Assembly: GCA_041490445.1 (NCBI GenBank)
Contig: JBGPTF010000001.1
Coordinates: 186,001-250,000, forward strand
Length of the DNA: 64,000 bases
Direction of reading: 5' to 3'
Origin: JBGPTF01 sp041490445
Lineage (GTDB): Bacteria > Acidobacteriota > Terriglobia > Acidiferrales > UBA7541
The notes under the pieces were generated by a model. The model saw nothing but the letters and a program-made list of their open reading frames with translations. It had not been told where the DNA came from and did no database searches. Positions within the stretch are counted from its first letter, which is position 1, and every line of letters begins with the position of its first letter. The position numbers and the translations under genes are program-made. Of this stretch, positions 60,127-64,000 are shown piece after piece.

Positions 60127-61292
60127 CGCGCGCCCCCGGCAAGGCTGACGACTTTTTCCGCTCCATCTTTCATTCCGTCGGCAATCGTGAAATTCAATCC
60201 CGACTTGCGCAGGATCTCTTGTCCTTGCTCCACGTTTGTCCCCTGCATCCGCACGACCACCGGCACCTTCAGTTGGAGCTCTTTCGCCGCGCCGACGACG
60301 CCGCTCGCCAGCACGTCGCAGCGCAGGATGCCGCCGAAAATATTCACGAACACGGCGCGCACGTTCGGATCGCTCAACAGGATGCGGAACGCGCTCTTCA
60401 CCTGCTCGGCCGAAGCCCCGCCGCCCACGTCGAGAAAATTCGCCGGATTGCCGCCGCTCAGCTTGATGATGTCCATTGTGGCCATCGCCAAGCCGGCTCC
60501 GTTCACCATGCACGCCACGTTGCCGTCCAGCTTGATGTAGTTCAGCTTGAACTTCGAAGCCTCTACTTCCAGCGGCGTTTCTTCGTCCAGGTCGCGCAAC
60601 TCGCGGAATTCCGGGTGGCGATACAACGCGTTGTCGTCGAAATTCACTTTCGCGTCCAGCGCCACCAGCCGCCCGTCCCCGGTCACCACGCAGGGATTGA
60701 TTTCGACCAGCGACGCATCCGTCTCGACGAACGCGCGGTAGAGCGACTGGAAAAACGGCACTGCCGCGCCGACCATCTCCGGCGCGAGGCCCAATCCGAA
60801 CGCGAGCTTTCGAATCTGGTAGGCCTGTAAGCCCGCCGCCGCATGAATCGTTTCCCGCAAAATCGCTTCCGGATGCTCCTTCGCAACCTCTTCAATCTCC
60901 ATCCCGCCCGAGGCGCTGGCCATGAACACCGGTGCGGCAACGGCACGGTCCACCAGAATGCTCACGTAGAGCTCGCGCTTGATATCGAGGCCTTCTTCGA
61001 TCAGAAGCCGCCGGACGATGCGCCCTTCCGGTCCTGTCTGCGGCGTCACCAGCTTCATCCCCAGCATCTGTCCGGCGAGTTCGGCTGCCTGTTCGGGCGA
61101 GCGCGCGAGCTTCACGCCGCCTGCCTTGCCTCGTCCCCCCGCGTGGATTTGCGCCTTCACCACGACAACGGGTGTGCCCAGCCTCTGCGCCGCGCCGCGC
61201 GCGTCCTCCTTTTTGAAAACCGCTTCGCCCCGCGGCACCGGTACGCCGTACTTCGCGAGTACGCCCTTGGCCTGATATTCGTGAATCTTCAT
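60123..61292 (-). CDS. sucC: Succinyl-CoA ligase beta subunit
   Basis: A 389-aa ATP-grasp protein. N-terminal MKIHEYQAKGVLAKYGVPVPRGE, then VVKAQIHAGGRGKAGGVK, EINPCVVTGDGRLVALDAKV and VNIFGGILRCDVLA. Together with SucD it forms the TCA-cycle ligase. First of the minus-strand sucC-sucD-ndk group. Divergent from trpD. Confidence 0.96.
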   Translation of the reverse strand: MKIHEYQAKGVLAKYGVPVPRGEAVFKKEDARGAAQRLGTPVVVVKAQIHAGGRGKAGGVKLARSPEQAAELAGQMLGMKLVTPQTGPEGRIVRRLLIEEGLDIKRELYVSILVDRAVAAPVFMASASGGMEIEEVAKEHPEAILRETIHAAAGLQAYQIRKLAFGLGLAPEMVGAAVPFFQSLYRAFVETDASLVEINPCVVTGDGRLVALDAKVNFDDNALYRHPEFRELRDLDEETPLEVEASKFKLNYIKLDGNVACMVNGAGLAMATMDIIKLSGGNPANFLDVGGGASAEQVKSAFRILLSDPNVRAVFVNIFGGILRCDVLASGVVGAAKELQLKVPVVVRMQGTNVEQGQEILRKSGLNFTIADGMKDGAEKVVSLAGGAR

Positions 61293-61402
61293 CGTTCACC
61301 CGTTGGTCGGTCCAAGCCCGCTGCGAATAGTGTTAATATCTGCACAACGCAAAACGAGCCAGTTTACTCGGAACGTGAAACCCGGGCAAGGATGAGGACT
61401 CC

Positions 61403-62476
61403 ATGGCGACGCCGGGCGGGGCCGCAGCTTTCATGATTGTCGAAGCGATTGAGAAGGTTGTGCGTGACGAAGATCTCTCGCGCGCCGAAGCCGAAGCCGC
61501 CATGGAGCAGATCCTCTCCGGCCAGGCCACCAATGCTCAGATTGCCGCCCTGCTGACGGCTCTGCGCATGAAGGGCGAAACAGTGGACGAGCTGGTCGGC
61601 TTCGCCACCGCGATGCGCCGCCACGCCACGCCGATCTTTCGGCAACCCCGGCCCGCGGGCGAGATGCTCGTGGATACCTGCGGCACCGGCGGCAAGGCCC
61701 GCGGCACATTCAACATTTCCACCGCCGCTGCATTCGTGGTTGCCGGCGCCGGTGTGCGCGTGGCCAAGCACGGCAACCGCACCTACACCTCGCATTCCGG
61801 CTCGGCCGATGTTCTCGAAGCGCTCGGCGTCTGGCTCGAGGTTCCCCCGGAGCGCGTGGGCGCGGCGATCGAGCAGGTCGGCATCGGCTTCCTCTTCGCA
61901 CCGGCCGTGCACACGGCCATGAAGCACGCCATGCCGGCGCGCCGCGAGCTGGGTATCCGCACCGTCTTCAATCTCCTCGGCCCGCTGACGAACCCCGCCG
62001 GAGCTTCCGCGCAGGTTGTCGGCGTCATCGATGCCAGCCTGACCGAGCTGCTTGCGCGCGCCCTCGGCGAGCTCGGCGTGCGCCGCGCCTTCGTCGTCCA
62101 CGGCGCCGAAGGCATCGACGAGATTTCGCTTTCCGGCGAAACTTTCGTTGCCGAGCTGCGCGACGGCGACGTGCGCAGCTACACCGTCGTGCCCGAAGAT
62201 TTTGGCCTGCGCCGCGCACCCTTCGAATCGCTTCAGGGAGGCAACGCGCGCCACAACGCGGAGATCATTTGCGCCATCCTCGCGGGAAAGCATGGTCCGC
62301 ACCGCGAGATCGTTCTCGCGAACGCGTCCGCCGCGCTCGTTGCCGCCGGCCGCGCCTCCGATTTTCTCGAAGGCGTCACACTCGCCGCACGCGCAATCGA
62401 CTCCGGCGCCGCGCGCGCCAAGCTCGATCAGCTCATCGCCTTCACACAGGCAGAAAAAGTCGAAAAAGGAATTTAG
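61403..62476 (+). CDS. trpD: Anthranilate phosphoribosyltransferase
   Basis: 357 aa with the TrpD pattern: EAEAAMEQILSGQATNAQIAALLTALRMKGET near residue 28, DTCGTGGKARGTFNISTAAAFVVAGAGV, and KHGNRTYTSHSGSADVLEALG with the ribose-phosphate site. It attaches ribose-phosphate to anthranilate in tryptophan synthesis. It stands alone; no trpEG or trpC is adjacent. ATG 61403 keeps usual family length. Confidence 0.95.
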   Translation: MATPGGAAAFMIVEAIEKVVRDEDLSRAEAEAAMEQILSGQATNAQIAALLTALRMKGETVDELVGFATAMRRHATPIFRQPRPAGEMLVDTCGTGGKARGTFNISTAAAFVVAGAGVRVAKHGNRTYTSHSGSADVLEALGVWLEVPPERVGAAIEQVGIGFLFAPAVHTAMKHAMPARRELGIRTVFNLLGPLTNPAGASAQVVGVIDASLTELLARALGELGVRRAFVVHGAEGIDEISLSGETFVAELRDGDVRSYTVVPEDFGLRRAPFESLQGGNARHNAEIICAILAGKHGPHREIVLANASAALVAAGRASDFLEGVTLAARAIDSGAARAKLDQLIAFTQAEKVEKGI

Positions 62477-62546
62477 AACGCCCTCCAGCTTCCTTCGCCG
62501 TTTTCTTCCCGTTACCACTCCGTCATCGAGTCGATTTCCGCTTCAC

Positions 62547-63302
62547 TCACTGCTGTTGCAAGGCGCGCGCCGCAAAGAAAAACGTCACCAGCGAGAACAG
62601 AAGGAACGCCAAGGCCTCCCACGCAATTCGGTGCGGCGCACCGGTGCCGAGAGTGCAATACCGCAGAAAATCCACCTGCCACGTCACGGGATTGGCGAGC
62701 GACGCGCGACGTAGCCAGGCGGGCAGCGGCTCGATCGGATAAAACATCGAGCTGGCCAGGATCACGAGAAAACACACCGACGTCACGGTGCTGAAAATGT
62801 CGTTCCGGCGGATCCGGAGCGCAAACATCGCATAGAAGAAAAACCACCCGGCCGCCCCGCCCACCACGCCCACGAAAAGCAGCGGAAGCCGCGCCGCGTG
62901 AACCGTCGCCCCCAGCAGCCACACGGCCACGGCGACCGTGATCGTCGCCTGCACGATCACGACGAACAGGTTGAACAACACTTTGCCCACCAGCAATTGC
63001 GCGCGGCTCAGCGGATACGTCAGCATCTCGAAAAAGATGCCGTTGTCGCGGTCCATGAAGAAGGTCCACGCCGTGTTCGACGCGATGATGAACCCCGCCA
63101 GGCTGAGCACGCCCGGCAGAAAAAAGGAAAGATAGTCCGTTCCCACGCCCGGCGTGGGCTGGCCGAGCGCATGTTTCATCCCCACGCCGAACAGCACCAG
63201 GTAGCCGAGCGAATACAGCAGGTCCCAGAACAGATAGAGCAGGTTCGTCGCCCGGATTTTTCCTTCGCGGTACAACATTGCCCTGATCGCAGCCATAAAC
63301 AT
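62547..63302 (-). CDS. ABC-2 family transporter permease
   Basis: A 251-aa protein with about six transmembrane segments in the ABC-2 permease layout (SFFLPGVLSLAGFIIASNTAW, ISRAQLLVGK-like LSRAQLLVGKVLFNLFVVIVQAT, FFYAMFALRIRRNDIFSTVTSVCFLVILASSMFYPIEPLPAWLR). The SRAQL region and the PIEPLPAWL block near the C-terminus are typical. With the adjacent ATPase it forms an exporter; the substrate is unknown. Convergent with trpD. Confidence 0.9.
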   Translation of the reverse strand: MFMAAIRAMLYREGKIRATNLLYLFWDLLYSLGYLVLFGVGMKHALGQPTPGVGTDYLSFFLPGVLSLAGFIIASNTAWTFFMDRDNGIFFEMLTYPLSRAQLLVGKVLFNLFVVIVQATITVAVAVWLLGATVHAARLPLLFVGVVGGAAGWFFFYAMFALRIRRNDIFSTVTSVCFLVILASSMFYPIEPLPAWLRRASLANPVTWQVDFLRYCTLGTGAPHRIAWEALAFLLFSLVTFFFAARALQQQ

Positions 63303-63318
63303 TTCTCCCTTCTTCCGG

Positions 63319-64000
63319 CTAATTGTTCTTCGTCAGTTCGAGAAAGACGTCCTCGAGACTCGCGCCGCCCACTTCCACGCGCAGCACCCGGCCTTTCTTC
63401 GCCAGGTCGCCGACGATCTCGAGCACCCGCGCCTCTTCGGCCTTCAGAGCGATTTCGATCGTGTTCTGGTTCACACGCAACCGTATCGGCTCGAGTTGCG
63501 CTGCGTCCTCTTCGATCGCAGCCGGCAGTTCGTCGAACGTCATCGCAATTTCGTACACGCCCTCCGAAAGCAGCTTCAGCGAATGCAGATCGCCGCGCGC
63601 CACCTGGCGGCCTTTGTTCATGATGAGGATGTCGTCGCAGAGGTCTTCGGCCTCGCCCAGCACCTGCGTCGTCAGCACGATGGTTCGCCAGGCCGCCGCT
63701 TCTTCGCGGAGATACCCCATCACCGAGCGCTTGAGCAGCGGGTCCATCCCCGTTGAAAACTCGTCGAGGAAAACAACCGGCGTGCGCACCAGGAAAATCT
63801 TCCCCACCTGCACGCGTCGGCGGAAGCCTCCGCTAAGGTCCTGCGCCTTGCGGTCGGCCTCGCTTTCCAGATGAAACCGCGCCAGGATTTCCTCCGTCCT
63901 GCGCCGGGATTCTCTGCCGCTCAGCCCATGGAAGCGCCCGTAGGTGAGCAAGTTGTCGCGCACGCTCAGAAACAAATCCACCGCCGTCTCCTGGATCACC
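63319..64000 (-). CDS. ABC transporter ATP-binding protein (5' end off the window)
   Basis: The last 227 residues of an ATPase are visible; the start and the Walker A motif lie beyond 64000. Present are the Q-loop region (VIQETAVDLFLSVRDNL), the signature LSGGFRRRVQVGK, Walker B VVFLDEFSTGMDP, and the DUF4162-like C-terminal part (MTFDELPAAIEED). It energises the ABC-2 permease that follows by 16 bp. An Asp-Glu in Walker B indicates active ATP hydrolysis. Confidence 0.9.
   Translation of the reverse strand, partial: VIQETAVDLFLSVRDNLLTYGRFHGLSGRESRRRTEEILARFHLESEADRKAQDLSGGFRRRVQVGKIFLVRTPVVFLDEFSTGMDPLLKRSVMGYLREEAAAWRTIVLTTQVLGEAEDLCDDILIMNKGRQVARGDLHSLKLLSEGVYEIAMTFDELPAAIEEDAAQLEPIRLRVNQNTIEIALKAEEARVLEIVGDLAKKGRVLRVEVGGASLEDVFLELTKNN

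Noticed and set aside
1..64000. CRISPR array or prophage
   Set aside because: No regularly spaced direct repeats and no phage structural or integrase genes were seen.

Overview
The window is 64 kb of GC-rich bacterial chromosome with dense, mostly operonic genes. The best guess at source is an Acidobacteriota (Terriglobia-like) bacterium. The reasons are a large Oar-type TonB-dependent receptor with an N-terminal carboxypeptidase-regulatory-like domain, a secreted VWFA protein of the acidobacterial type, tandem Ig-like repeat lipoproteins, and Gram-negative envelope features. This is inference; no rRNA gene is present to fix the taxon.

Layout. 0.3-2.7 kb: minus-strand operon moaD-moaE fusion / VWFA protein / inositol-monophosphatase-like enzyme. 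2.9-3.8 kb: TIGR01777 epimerase. 3.85-7.9 kb: a less GC-rich accessory patch with an IS transposase remnant, a YodC-like 58-aa protein, two FecR-like paralogues, a cysteine-rich zinc-ribbon protein, a secreted beta-rich protein and a strong candidate small RNA with its own promoter and terminator (about 5200-5303, minus strand). 8-10.3 kb: ECF sigma factor / anti-sigma / secreted protein unit. 10.6-14.7 kb: secreted operon of an Ig-repeat lipoprotein, a small exported protein and a matrixin-like metalloprotease. 14.9-19 kb: type IV pilus minor pilin operon (FimT/GspH, PilV, PilW and a very large PilX). 19.2-25.1 kb: M20 peptidase, secreted alpha/beta hydrolase, DUF1761, tRNA-Glu, DUF5996 and TPR proteins.

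25.3-31.6 kb is a complete minus-strand ISC iron-sulfur assembly operon: iscR, iscS, an unknown 102-aa ORF, iscU, iscA, hscB, hscA, fdx, iscX. It has a near-consensus promoter, an IscR-like palindrome overlapping the expected transcription start and a second type-1-like site upstream. 32-38.4 kb (plus): coaD, an aminotransferase, manA, manC and a phosphomannomutase (GDP-mannose supply), then a PhzF-family enzyme. 38.5-42.2 kb: a highly charged repeat protein and the TonB receptor. 42.4-46.4 kb (minus): thiolase, 3-hydroxyacyl-CoA dehydrogenase, enoyl-CoA hydratase, ribH, nusB. 46.4-50.7 kb: a TPR/GAF/degenerate-GGDEF protein, a flippase-like membrane protein and a YetF-like protein. 51.1-55.2 kb: lepA (plus) convergent with DUF2905/xseA/small protein. 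55.4-58.4 kb: two small proteins, a DipZ-like thioredoxin and a glycine-zipper envelope protein. 58.7-61.3 kb: sucC-sucD-ndk. 61.4-62.5 kb: trpD. 62.5-64 kb: an ABC-2 exporter whose ATPase runs off the window edge.

Many neighbours overlap by ATGA or GTGA (translational coupling), and this fixes many of the starts. The features most worth a second look are the candidate sRNA, the unknown ORF inside the ISC operon with its two operator-like sites, the FecR-like paralogue pair with a LacI-type palindrome in one leader, and the degenerate-GGDEF protein.
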